Shown: positions 43,091 to 58,772 of the stretch, in pieces
Layout: every line of letters begins with the position of its first letter
Position numbering within the stretch: position 1 is the first letter of the stretch
From: Chrysomallon squamiferum
Taxonomy: Eukaryota; Mollusca; Gastropoda; Neomphalida; Peltospiridae
Assembly: GCA_012295275.1 (NCBI GenBank)
Contig: CM022669.1
Span: 16,177,172 to 16,241,171 of the forward strand
Direction of reading: 5' to 3'
Length of the DNA: 64,000 nucleotides
Translations under genes and position numbers: made by a program
The notes under the pieces: generated by a model
The model's input: only the letters and a program-made list of their open reading frames with translations
The model's database searches: none
What the model was told of the DNA's origin: nothing

Positions 43091-44408
43091 TTAACGTGCT
43101 GTTGTTTTTATTTCTTTTAAATCACTGGGTACGTGACAAACATTTTCATAAAACCACGAATGTATGTCAGGATACACTTTCTCTTGTATGGATGGATCAT
43201 TCAGTTTCTTGCACACTTCACAAATACCTACATGCCTATTCCCGAAAGTATAATGATTTCTCCACTGGAAATACTCTAAATAAGCGGTGTCATTTTTGTC
43301 CAAATATGCAAGATATTCGCCAAGATGCTTCGGGCTTTTAAAATCTGCCGTGTTGATGTAAGACATCGGAGGCAAATATCTGGAATAGTTCGCTGCACCC
43401 CTAACCACAGGAACAATGAGAGCGTGCATGTTGAGAAAAACCTTTTCCGTGATGTAATCGACACAGAAACTGTTTTCAAACGACATATAGAACTTGTAAT
43501 CCCTCGAAAGCATTTTAAGACATTCAGAACGATTCTGCAAGCTGCACTTGTGATTTCCACATTTTCCGAACACGTCGACGTTAAACGTTTTATTTAATTC
43601 ACGAATGTACGTCTCTCGTTGACTTGGCGTTATACAGTTACTCACAAACCACGCTGCTTTCTTTGTTTTGTTCTTGATCACCGACGTGAAATTCCTGCGT
43701 GTGGGTTTCTCCATTTTTGTTATGTTCCCGTGCAAATAAGGAATGTCCGATACCGTTCTGTACGTCATAGTCCAGTTTATTTTGTAATGCCATTCCGTTC
43801 CGTTGAACTCCTTCCCACAGGTGTAATACGGAGTTTCCATTGAGAAAAATACCCACACTTGGCCCTGTTTCTTTGGTGGCGGATAATCGTCTGGATAGCG
43901 GACAGTATGGAATATAACAGCATCAAAATCGCTGAGATTCTTTGCAGTTTTCATCAAAGTACAATTGGCTGGACAAGATTTCAGCTCTTTAATTGCCATT
44001 CTGAACCATGGCCAACGTGGATTGTTCTTGATAAAGATTAATTTTCTCTTCCCTGTACTTTCTTTCAACTTTTGGTGTCTTGCAGAAATTTTTTCTTTTC
44101 TACTGGTCTTCACTTTTCTGACGAAAAAATTTCGTTTAGGAACAATGGAAGATTTGGGAATCGGAAGTAATGTTTTTACTTTTCCAGGATGAACTGAAGG
44201 TGACTTAGCTCTGATTATTGAATATTCGTTATGAAAGGGCTCGTCGTTGAAATGTATCGATGGAGGTATGTCATTGTCCCTACGCAAAACCAAATTCAAT
44301 CCTTTTGGCAGTTCTTTTGGCAATGAAAGTAACCAAGAAACGAACGAGAAAATACCAATAAACAGAAGAATCAGACGAATTTTTCTTATTCCAATTACTC
44401 GACAGAAC
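43091..44408 (-). CDS. FT9: GT10 alpha-1,3-fucosyltransferase (subfamily III, open)
   Basis: Main exon from 44408 (after GGTTTCAG) to a stop at 43091. With the split ATG it gives 439 residues, longer than FT2/FT3/FT7 because of a longer basic stem (about 30-120). MFCRVIGIRKIR precedes an anchor at about 13-28. Motifs are W-P-W-F, C-x3-C, NWTMTYR (212-218), AAWFVSNC, DYKFYMSFENS (304-314), DYITEK, DFKSP and CxxC at 397/400, ending PDIHSWFY. Two conserved positions differ: the Asp of MTYRxDS is Val (220), and VVRGGANY reads VVRGAANY. The open frame continues 15 codons upstream of 44408 to an ATG at 44452, but this runs through the acceptor and is likely intron. Role as for the family; activity is less certain than for FT2/FT3/FT7. 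Confidence 0.92.
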
Positions 44409-44499
44409 CTGAAACCAGAAAAAAATGAATATTTGTTATTAATCCTGACCATAATTATTATTAAGTATTCTGTTTGTTTTGTTCTTTTAGTTTGTTTGT

Positions 44500-44530
<31 letters not shown>

Positions 44531-45161
44531 TAATTATCTTCTTCTTATTGTTGTTGAACGAACGAAAGAATGAACGAACCAACCAACCAACAAAGGAACA
44601 ATAAATAAACTGTAGTAAACATAGTAATAAAGTTAGTTATGATAGTTGTCTTTATAACTATTGTGCTAGTGACAAAAGTATGGCAGAACAGTATGGGGGA
44701 CTAACTGTCTATGACCTATGAATTTAGTGGGAATAGCTACTTTCCCTGGGAGAAGAAAAGGAAACAGTCTGAAAAAAATAATGATGATTTCTTAAGATTA
44801 TAAAAGCGAAATTATTTAATGTAAAGTTTTAAAAGGTTTATAGTAAATTCACAAAATTCAGAAAAGAAAAGTAAATAACTGAAACAAATTTTTCTTCTAA
44901 ATTTATTATATGTATTTTCTTTTATTTAGCACAGATTATAAGAATACGGAATTAGGGACCTACATTTGTCATCTGGCTTTGCATTCGCTTAAAAATAAGC
45001 TACAGTGGTAACACTATTATTCGTTTACTGTTACGTAGAATTAAAAAGGTATTATTTATTTATTGTTATACAATGAAGTGTCATTTATATATTACTATGC
45101 AAAATACAGTATAGTAGAAGTAATGTCTGTTTGTTGCTATATAAAATAAAATATAATAATA

Positions 45162-45879
45162 CAGTGGTACCTCGAGTTACGAGTGCTCCAAATTACGAGT
45201 TTTCCGAGTTACGAGCCGATGCCCGGTTGAATTTTTGCTTTGAATTGCGAGCCAAAATCCGAGATACGAGCTAGTTGGCGCAACGAACAACACAACATCT
45301 GCCCAGCATTCGGCGTCTCACTCGTTTGCTTCACGTGGAAACACTTCTGTTGTGTTACGGTCGCGTTTTGTGCAGTATTTTGCCAAATTTCCATGGATCC
45401 TAAGAAAGTGAGTGCAAAGGACAGTGCTGAGAAGAAGCTGATGATAGCATGAAATCCTAGAAAAACATGAGCGAGGTGTGCGTGTAGTCAACATGGGTAC
45501 GCAGTACGAGCGTAGTACTTTTACGATATGTACCGTACTGAAGTAGAAGGAGTCTATAAAGGCTGTAACTCCAGCCAAAGGCCTTAAAATACATTTCTAA
45601 ACAGCGGACCTCTGTCCATGAAAAGATGGAGAAACGCTAACCCTGCACTCTTTACAAAACCAGTTTATTTCTTTATATTCTTTTTTATTTTGTTTTTATA
45701 CAATATTTTTCATTTATACAGACAATTTTCTTATTTAAAAACACGTTACAAAAAACTGGGGTGGTTTTGGGGAGCTGGAATGGATTAACAGTATTTCAGT
45801 TCATTTCATTTGGGAAAGTTGATTTGATATACGAGCTTGGTCACGGAACGAATTAAACTCGTAAATCAAGATACCACTG
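45162..45879 (+). mobile_element. pogo/Tigger-type DNA transposon, internally deleted
   Basis: 718 bp with terminal inverted repeats: cagtggtacctcgagttacg at the left and, on the reverse strand at the right end, cagtggtatcttgatttacg. TA precedes the left end; the right flank is CA, so the TA target duplication is imperfect. Inside, an ATG at 45393 begins MDPKKVSAKDSAEKKLMIA and stops. Decayed fragments in shifting frames follow (EKHERGVRVV-like, then GTQYERSTFTICTVLK-like) to about 45640. These resemble the N-terminus of Tigger/jerky-type transposases (CENP-B-like DNA-binding domain). The catalytic part is missing, so it is a non-autonomous relic. It lies inside the proposed FT9 intron. Confidence 0.85.
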
Positions 45880-46966
45880 CATTTGTTTTTGCCTACGTAA
45901 AATATAATGGAATGAAATTTATGCATTACTACGTAAATTAAAATAGATTCATATTTATAGAGTTGCTACAAATAATAAGAAAAATAGTAGTAATTCTTCA
46001 CTGGACATTAAAATCATTAAATTACGTATCAGTTTCTAAACACGTCTAAAGGTGATACTTCAGAGCAGTACACACTTGCCTTATTTATGTGATAATAATA
46101 CCAAACAAAACAAACAGGTTATATATTAGTGGAAAATCTGACTGTTTTATAAGACGAAGGGTATTTCACGTAAGCAGATATATTCAATTTACGCATAGAT
46201 AGTTACATATACTAACTGAACAAGTATTTACAGGCGATGTTAAACACAGCTAGAAATACTATTTGATAAAGAGCGATACTATTTATTAAGGTATAATGGT
46301 TTGCGGGAGTACTGTTTTATATTAAAGCACACTGGCTTATTTTTCGTTCTGATCTGGGACTAAACGTTTTATAAGCTCTCTGTTATTTTGGTGTAAGCTT
46401 TATATTTGTTAAATAGATCACCTGTATCTAGTTATTCGGCTGATCTTTGTTTTCGAAATGAATGAACTAACTAAGTCTTAAAGATTACATTTAAAAGAAT
46501 GCATTCAAAACCTATTACGTTTGACTCCACAATGTTTCTGTATTTTAGAACGAAGCTATTGAAATTGTACGTGTAGTTTTCTCACTGTTACCATAGAACA
46601 GACTATAACGACATGCACCTAATTTCTGTAATGCGATATAGTTTCACTGTTTTATGTCGGCTATTATTCAGAAGACTTGCGGATGGGATACAATAGGACA
46701 TATTAGATTCTACGTGCAGTTTTACTTTTGTATAGGCCACCATTGTGTTGTTGTCATTCTGATTTATGTTAAACGATGAAGGCACTACGTGTTTCTATAA
46801 GTATATGTATCTATTTATTAACGTGTGCATCTGTATAAGTCTGTAAGTATCTTTGTGAGTAAGCACCTATGTAAAATTATAAATAGAACCAAACAACTGC
46901 ATTTCGTGTGATACTTCTATCTTAATAGACTAGTTGTTAGCTTTAAACTTTTGTCTGTGTGTGTGT

Positions 46967-47009
<43 letters not shown>

Positions 47010-47088
47010 GTATATATGTGTGTGTATATTACATTATTAAAAGAAAGCAAGCAATCAAAAATAACTTTGTCATTAAAGCAGTACTCAC
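45880..47088. other. Proposed FT9 intron 1, upstream part
   Basis: Unremarkable AT-rich DNA with a (CT)n tract at 46970-47004. No ORF of note. Confidence 0.45.
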
Positions 47089-47100
47089 ATTTTTCCAGTC
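47089..47100 (-). other. Proposed FT9 exon 1 end with split start codon (AT|G)
   Basis: On the minus strand GGACTGGAAAAAT is followed by the donor GTGAGTACTG. Bases 47090-47089 (AT) would join G at 44408 to form the in-frame ATG of FT9. The intron would be 2680 bp and contain the Tigger element. The flanking sequence matches the equivalent places in FT8 and FT10. Confidence 0.6.
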
Positions 47101-47209
47101 CTTTTCTTTAATAGCAGTATTCGAAATAAACGAGCTGAAAAACCCCAATAAGTCTGAATGTCGGATTTTAACAGGTAGTAGTGACCTAAAAAAGCTGTTT
47201 TGCTAAAGA

Positions 47210-47578
47210 CTGTATTTTACTAAAGAAAATGTACTGAACCGGAGCATCAACACGCTGAGGCGATCAACCGTGACATTTTCTTTTGTATGATCATTTCATA
47301 ACCTGTTTTATTTTATTTTATTTTATTTTATTTATTTAATCCCTATGTGACTATTTAGTTATTTATTTATTTGTTTATTTTTTCTTTATTCATTTATTAT
47401 ATTATTTGCTTATTTACATACATACATACACATGCGTATGTATGTATAGACAGACAGACATACATAGATATTTTCATACTTTATTTCTGTTGACTGTCAT
47501 CATTTAAAGATCCGATTATATTCTCACCGCACACGAGCAGATACATTATTTCATTTCTTCGATTTGCAAGTATTTATG

Positions 47579-47609
<31 letters not shown>

Positions 47610-48220
47610 AAGCTCTGCTAAATGATACCCTTTTCTATCTTTAAAATAATAATCTTTACCCATCTGCTCCTGTTTGCTTCTACCAGGGTCAGTACTCTTC
47701 CTAAAAACCGAAAGCCCATGGCATCGACCATTACAGCTATCATCATTACGACCTTGTCTACTAATGTCTACAAATGTTTATTTTATTATTTTATTATTTT
47801 GTTTACTTATTTATTTTTTGTTTATTTATTTATTTATTCTTAATAGCTTATCCATCTGCATCCTATTCCATTTGCTTCTTTTTTTTTCAGCCATTATCAA
47901 AATATTTGAACTCTATATCTCAATTCTGTTTCCGACAAGGCATAATAAAAATTCAATAGCAGGCAATTCTCCTTAGCGTTCTTTTGTAGGTCGCCTTCAG
48001 TTTGGATCTTCAAATGATGGCCGTTTACATGAAACATCGAGAAACATGTCTGTAACGATCCAGATGAAATAACCACACAAAATACATGGATGGACTTGCT
48101 CACTTTAATGTTCCGCTTCGTTACCCTTCTTTGGTAAAACACATTTTGCTTCTTTCGACCAGAACTCAGACGTGTCTCAGCAATAGCGGCTGCTTTTGTT
48201 TCGAGGCTTTGTTTTAAAGG
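47210..48220. other. Spacer between divergent FT9 and FT10 first exons
   Basis: The FT9 (minus) and FT10 (plus) first exons face away from each other 1.1 kb apart, so this stretch would be a shared promoter region. It holds TTTTA and TTTA runs and no recognisable gene. Confidence 0.45.
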
Positions 48221-48231
48221 TCTGGAAAAAT
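48220..48231 (+). other. FT10 exon 1 end with split start codon (AT|G)
   Basis: GTCTGGAAAAAT followed by the donor GTAAGTACTGC. The last two bases join G at 48850 (after TTCTTACAG) to give ATG GTC TGT GAA. The flank matches FT9 and FT8. Confidence 0.6.
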
Positions 48232-48798
48232 GTAAGTACTGCTTTAACTTAGGTGATTAAATTATTTTATAAATTAATATACGTATCTGTTGACCTGTTA
48301 GTAACTAGGATGTAATGACAATGTTATTTGATTGCTTTATTTCATTTAATAATGCAAAAGAAGCACACACAGACACACACACATACACAGTTATATACAC
48401 ACACGCACACATATATACACATGTATACACACGCAGACACACAAACACAAAGAAACAAGATGTTTTAACCTAGAAGTGTATATTTATAAATATAACACGA
48501 TAAATAACTATTTAGTTCGATTTATTATTTTACATGTATACATACATACATACCAAAAATGTCCCTCTTTGCTTTCTACCAGCAGAGTGTAGGTTCACCA
48601 GAAATACAAGGCCTATGAAAACACACCATTGTTATTTATTAATTTATTTATTTTATTTACATTATTTTTATTTATTTATTTATTTATTTATTTACTTACT
48701 TATTACTTTTTATTATTATTTTTAATTAATTTTATTATTTGGGGGGATTTTTGCGGGGTGTTCAGTTGTTTTTTTTTTTTTTTTTTTTTTTTTGTTGC

Positions 48799-48838
<40 letters not shown>

Positions 48839-48849
48839 TTTTCTTACAG

Positions 48850-49305
48850 GGTCTGTGAAGCAACTGAAGTCAGAAAAATCCGTATCATTGTTCTGTTTAT
48901 TGGAATTTTGTCTTTCCTTTGGTGGTTATATTCACTGCAGAAAGTGACGTCGGGATTTGGTCTGATTTTGTGAGGACATTAACCTGTCATCACTGAGACA
49001 TTGAAATCTTGTGATCATTATTAACGAACATTCGAAATACTGTGCTTGGAAAATAGAAACAGTGGTTGTGATTACCAGATTTTCCAGTATTACTAAAGTG
49101 AACTATAGTCGTCAGTAAACAAAAAACAAATGGTAAAAAGAAAATCAAAAAAAAAAAAAAAAAAAAATTGTCGAAAGTAAAAAAGGTCTTTATCAGGAAC
49201 AATCTGCGTTGACTTTGGTTCAAGATGATCCATAAGGAGATGAAATCGTGTCCAGCCAATTGTTCTTTAATGATAACTGCAAACAAGCATTTTATATTAT
49301 GAAGA
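48850..49305 (+). pseudogene. FT10: decayed N-terminal remnant of a subfamily III fucosyltransferase
   Basis: After the acceptor the sequence reads VCEATEVRKIRIIVLFIGILSFLWWLYSLQ, matching the FT8/FT9 cytosolic tail and anchor. It then breaks up: SLRH-stop-NLV (about 48993; FT8 has SLRHLNYV), GKIETVVVITRFSSITK (about 49048-49105; FT8 GKVKSIVVVTKSSTVNK) and RNNLR-stop-LWFKM...EMKSCPANCSLM (about 49195-49280; FT8 KNNPRWPWFKM...ELKSCPANCTLM). The first Trp of the conserved W-x-W-F has become TGA. Nothing of the catalytic half is present. This is a true pseudogene with several stops and indels, older than the single-base defects elsewhere. Confidence 0.85.
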
Positions 49306-50537
49306 AAGAGCGATCTAAAAAGTAGTAGTAGTAGTAGTAATGGAGGTAGTAGAAGTAATAGCAATGATAACAGTATGTATAATATTTTCTTATACCATAA
49401 TACATTAAAATAGCTGTTAGTGTTGAAACAAAGTAAATATGATTATTCAGTAACATCTTTCTTCTTCTACATTTTTATATTTTGAAGTATTTTTCTAATA
49501 TTCCTAAAGTAAGCTTGGCTGTTATGTAGATCCAGTAATATTTATAAAAATAAAAATGAATATAAATAAATAAATATATAAATAAATAAATAAAATACCA
49601 AATAAATATACAAATAAATAAATAAATAATAAACAAATACATATTTAAAACAAAAAAATTAATGAACATATTAACAAACAAATAGACAAAATGTGACATT
49701 TATTTATTTATTTATTTATTATACCAGTTATTTATTATCGTGATCTCTTTCCAATGTAATGTTAATCTGAATTAATACGTAAACTACAGGCTTGTAGTTT
49801 TAGCGCACTGTGTTGATTTTCATGGTTACCTGGTGCTGGATGCGAGTTCGTGGATTATATGTGTCAGATCAAGGACAAAGACTTCCATCCATCACTGATT
49901 TAGAATGTAAATCCCACAGTTTCTTTGCTGCAGTCAATCTTAGATTGAAAAAACAATGATAAAGAGATTGTCGATACGCTTCACTTGTTACAAGCAATAG
50001 CCTGCGTGACCTTGTTTCAAAAATAATGCTGTTGACTACTGCTTTGTATGTCCATTGTCGTATTTACCTGCTTAATGCTAATTCTCTTATTTGTTTATTT
50101 ACTTAATTGTTTGTTTGATGCCGAGTTTTCTTTCACTTTATGTGTTTCTAATAATAGAAATTTCATCCTAATCATAGATTTTTGTAATACGACAGTAGAC
50201 TGAAAAAACCCAAAAGATTTGTAACTGTAGGAAAAATTATTGTCTAAACCTCGAAGAATGAAAGTAGCGGTTACGTGACTGGAACGGGAAATCTGTTCAG
50301 AACAGAAAAATAAATCAAACTATATTAATTAATTTCTGAGGATGTCATTTTTATATTCTAATGAGATTCTGAGTCAGAAATACAGAATAAATAAAAATCT
50401 TTCGGCCATTTTACATTTTCTTTTCATAACAGATCTGAATTTTTCACAACCTATGTTCATATTAAGATGAATGTTTTGGGAACTGTGGTGTGAAAATACA
50501 ACAACGAATAAAAAATTGTAAGTTCTTTTTAAAATTT

Positions 50538-50539
<2 letters not shown>
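49306..50539. other. Gene-free stretch after FT10
   Basis: (AAAT)n at 49556-49630, TTTA run at 49698-49720, and a possible tRNA-like head of a SINE at about 49795-49860. No gene seen. Confidence 0.5.

Positions 50540-50621
<82 letters not shown>
50540..50621. repeat. (GA)n microsatellite
   Basis: About 82 bp of uninterrupted GA. Confidence 0.97.
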
Positions 50622-50623
<2 letters not shown>

Positions 50624-52206
50624 AATGTAGCTCTGATACATAATTAGAAAACGTTTCATTTTTCCTCACTTTTCTTATCTAGTAACAACTTCATTGATAT
50701 TTTTATTAGTCCATGTGCCATATTGAATATAGTATACGTCAAAAAAAAAAAAAAAAAAACGTTTATATCTCACTGGTCAGTAGTATTTTCCCACTGAAAG
50801 GAAAAGCATTGATTGGAACGGGAAGTACTTTGTATAAGCTGTTGGGGTACTGTTTAGGAAGGCATCAACAACAAAACGTTTATAAAACTGATTAAAAACT
50901 ACACAGAAATGACGTATTCGACGAAGGTTTCAGTGGCTGACGAATGTAAGGCGCATGAATTTAATTTTTTCGTACGAAGAAAATACTTTTACCTTTCTTT
51001 CATACTGATTCAGTTACTGCTGCGAATTTCGAGATAAAAGAGAGCTCTAATGCTTAAACTCAGTGTTGTTATTACGCAATACCTTTTTGATATTTTGTTG
51101 TATTACATCGAAAACATAACACGTTCTAATACAAGCCAATTCAAACAGCTTTCAAAACAATTTAACCTAACCCAGATGTTCATAAAGCATGGAAGAAAGA
51201 AAAAGAAAGAAAAAAACAAACAAAGAAGAACAAGAAACACTGTATTCATGTTACTTTAATGTCAGGAGGTGTGTTAAAAGCCTGCATATTATGAAAAATG
51301 GCATATATATTATTTGGCTAGTCACGACAATATGTATTTATAAATAAATCAGTCACAAGTTCAATAAATCAATCAATCAATTAGTCAGTATATAAATAAA
51401 TATTAAAAATTTCAAAATAATAAATTACTGCAAAATATTACACACACACACACGCACACACACATATATTCAAGGTCTTTTATCTGGTCTCTAGGAAACT
51501 CAAGTTAACAACAACAAAACAAATTATTTAAATTTTTATCTGTTAATTACAACTTTATTCTTTTCTCTTCATCGTTTATTTAATATTGTGACAGAAAACT
51601 GGAACAAAATTCCAGAAATTCAAGTAACCTATGGTTACATGTTTTGCTGGATACATGATCTGGCAGCACCTGTCTTAATCTTTAATTAAAGAAATGATAA
51701 TCTCAATAAACGAAATTAAACAACAACAAAAACTGAAGAAAAAGAACAAATCAAATGTATCATCATTAAACTACAAACACATAAAAAGAAATTTATTTTG
51801 TGATCTGTCCTCTTTCGAAGCCATCATCTCTGTATCAACACACTTCATTCTGTGCCCTGCTGATGCCTCTACAGAAGATGGCAGCATGTAATGGTTTCTA
51901 ACAAGGACATACCAAATGTTAGAGCAGCACCAGAATACAACAGATCCATTTGTGGTCATTTCTGGCAGATTATGCACAATGATATCTGTTCCTCAGGAAG
52001 CTAGTTCTGTTAACATGAGCAGCTGTTTGGTGCTTTCAGCACCTTCAAAGTTTAAAAAGTCTTTACATGTCTGGGCTTCCCGAAATGATTAATACTTACT
52101 TGTGTTAGATGATAAATGCTAAACTGGATTTGCAGAAAGAGAGAATTAGTGAGAATGATGCTGTGGGGTGAGGTCATTAAATAAAGAAATTGAAAGTTAT
52201 GTAGAA

Positions 52207-52240
<34 letters not shown>

Positions 52241-54090
52241 GTACATACAAACATTTATATAGTTTACATTAATTTACTGTTTATGATTAAACTTTTGATA
52301 CCTATATATATATATATATATACACACGCACATAAATTTGGTTGTTTTGTATTTATTAATTAACTTAATATCATTTGCAATATGTATGGATCCTTATTGT
52401 TAATTTTTTTTATTTTCAAAAAAACTGGTATGCTTTATAATATGTTAATATATATTTTTTATACTTATTACTGCTCTAACATACAATATAAATTAATAAT
52501 TATTTCATATAAAATTGTCTGCATTATGCACAAACATAAACTTTATATTGCTAATCATTGTCTGTGATTACTGTAATACTGTAAGTACTTATTTCAGTCA
52601 CATGTCAGCCTGGGTTATATTTTATTATTCACTTTAATCGTGATCAACATATTAACAACTACTTTTGCTTGAGAAATCAATTTGAATAGTATCAAGTTTC
52701 AAACAGAGCTCCTTAGAAACATAAAAAGGAGGGTGTGATATTATATCCGGAGGCACAGATAAAAACAGAATCCAGCCCTGTCAGTAACAAATAAAATGGA
52801 AGAGTCATTCTATAAACATAACTAGCTGCTGTTCATAAACCCCCTTTATTGTTTTCAAGCGACAGACCTGCCTGGAAAGTTCGTGGTTGTTGAGAAACAG
52901 TGGACCAGAGTATAACAAGCACAATTCAGAAAGTTTAAAGAAGCGTAATGTTACAGGTACTTGCTTAAAGATCTGTATGTCTCATCTTTTTGTTACAATA
53001 CCCATGTCAGCTATGTCTAACAAAACATGAATCTATTATATTTATAATTTTACATTGAATAGTTGTTATTTAAAACCTATTACTAGATAATAATGGGTGT
53101 GGCAGAGTGATGTGTTTTTTATTGGATACAACTTTGCATGTATTACTTACCTCCAAGAGATGTGAAATAATCCTGTGTTAAGTTATACAATACCCCATGA
53201 TGTTTTATACACAAACAATTTAAAAAAAAAATATTGATATGTGTATTACGGATGGTCAAGCTGTGAGTATGTATGTAAATTATAGTTATTATAATGTTAA
53301 TAAAGCTATGATTTTACATATTTTAAAATATAGGTATGATATTCAGTCAAATCTTTTTATAATGTTTTTATAATGCTGATATCTGTGTTATCACAAGCTG
53401 GATGATGTGACAGGGTTTTTGAGATTATGATTTACTACATTCACCAAATCTCAGAACTGGCCCCAAAAATACCCCAGTTGTTTTACAAAACAGCAAATTG
53501 TCAAGTTATTGCCCACTTTGTTTTAATCACTGGATAATCTGCTAAGTATTAATAAATAAATTTAATGGATAAAAATGCTAACCTTTGAACCATATACTTC
53601 AAACGCATTTTTTTTGTTCAGATTTTCTCAAAGATGTATAATGTATAATAATAATTGCTAAGTCACTGTTATCAAGGAGAATGTTACATTAAATCTTGTT
53701 ATAAAACACAGGACAAAGGAAACAGATTGGGCGTATTTCTTTAAAAACAGATATCTTACAATGTTGTTTATGAAGTTACACTATCTTTTTCTGAGGAAGA
53801 CTTTAACATATGAAAATAATAATTTATGTATTATTAGAAGGAATAAAACGATATAAAAAGTTATTTGTAATTGGATAGTTCCTGAATGGTCCTTCGCAGT
53901 GGCAAACGACAATATATCAACAGTAAGTGTTAATGCTGATGTACAAGGAAGTACTCTGCAGGCTATGATTATTTAATAGAAGACCAGAACAGCATGAGAT
54001 AACCTATTCAGTAAGTCAGACACGCAGAATTAATTCACAGGCTGAAAGAAAATTCTCTTTGGTATTCTCTGCTGACACACAGCAGTACAA
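50622..54090. other. Long stretch without a recognised gene
   Basis: Composition is less repetitive than the fucosyltransferase cluster. A non-repeat stretch at about 51800-52080 (minus-strand ORF 51977-51771, 68 codons) is not recognisable and may be an old retroelement. (CA)n at 52208-52232 and (TA)n at 52303-52321. Otherwise nothing seen. Confidence 0.4.
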
Positions 54091-54570
54091 TCACCCCAAA
54101 AGAGGTGTCACTTCCGATTTTGCACTTGAGTCATGAAAGATTTGTGTGTACACACCATTAAGCACATTCCCACCTGAATACATTTTAATAAATTCGTCTA
54201 GTCCCTGAAATGGTTGTGTCTCATTATCATTTTTAATCAATCAAAATGGAGAAACACTGAGGAGATTCTGGAGACTGATGTTAAAACATGGAGTCCAGAA
54301 ATCAGGTTGGCATATTTCATTGCCTGTCAGTAAGTGATGAACTTCCTTAAATGTGTCCTACATAATCAACTTGACCTTATCCTTCTGGTTTGGCAGCAAA
54401 TGAAGAAATAAATCATATGGTTCTCCTCTGCCAAGACCAAAAACTTCACTGAACTTTGGTGCTTTCAGCAACATTCTGCTGTTGACATCAATCCATTCTT
54501 TTTGCCTCTGCTTTACATTATGTTCTCTCCTTGGTTCGAAGGTAAATGAAAAACCTTCCGAAGATGTATT
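54091..54570 (-). pseudogene. Unrecognised coding-like stretch, possibly two exons
   Basis: On the minus strand a frame from about 54565 reads SSEGFSFTFEPRREHNVK... and includes SEVFGLGRGEPYDLFLHLLP and NQKDKVKLIM. It meets a TAG at 54360-54358, then continues in the same frame (DTFKEVHHLLTGNEICQPDF) to a TGA near 54245. Downstream, a good acceptor (ACCATTTCAG) at 54205 opens a second stretch of 37 codons, GLDEFIKMYSGGNVLNGVYT and on, ending in TGA at 54093-54091. Composition looks like protein rather than repeat. No family is recognised. It could be a decayed gene or transposase, or the last exons of a gene whose other exons are outside this stretch. Confidence 0.4.
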
Positions 54571-58100
<3,530 letters not shown>

Positions 58101-58712
58101 GGAGAATGATATTACAGGTAATAACGTCTATGAAAAGTAAAATGACAAAAAAGCCCAGACGTACACCCACTCACACACATACACACGCATACACACAAGC
58201 ACACACACACATACATACATACATACATACATACATACATACATACATACATGCATGCATACATACACATACACACAAAAGAAACAACAAAAATAACAAA
58301 AACAAAAACCTAACTGAAAACGGGAGGAAGTCGTTCAGTCCGTTATGAAATTATAGATTATTTTTGACAGTGTTCATAACATCAATATCATGCAGTACGT
58401 GCATTTCCTATATGACAACTAGAGCATGAAATGGCCATTTAAGACCACTTAAAACTTTTAGCGTAATTATGTGCATGCGATCGTTTGCGAAACGATAATT
58501 ATAACTGAACTGAAGAATGTGAAGAAATCGACTACTCTTTTCACACTACTCAGCATATGTAAATAAAATAATAAAATGACAACAACAACAACGACGACGA
58601 TAATAATGACGATTGTGATAATAATAATAATAATAACAACAGCAACAACGATAATGATGACTGTGGTAATAATAATAATAGCACCAACAACAACGACAAC
58701 AACAACAATAAC

Positions 58713-58772
<60 letters not shown>

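Noticed and set aside
44409-44452. ATG at 44452 as FT9 start (MVRINNKYSFFSG)
   Set aside because: The frame runs through a strong acceptor (TTCAG|G) at the exact position conserved in all paralogs, and the extra residues have no counterpart, so this is probably intron.
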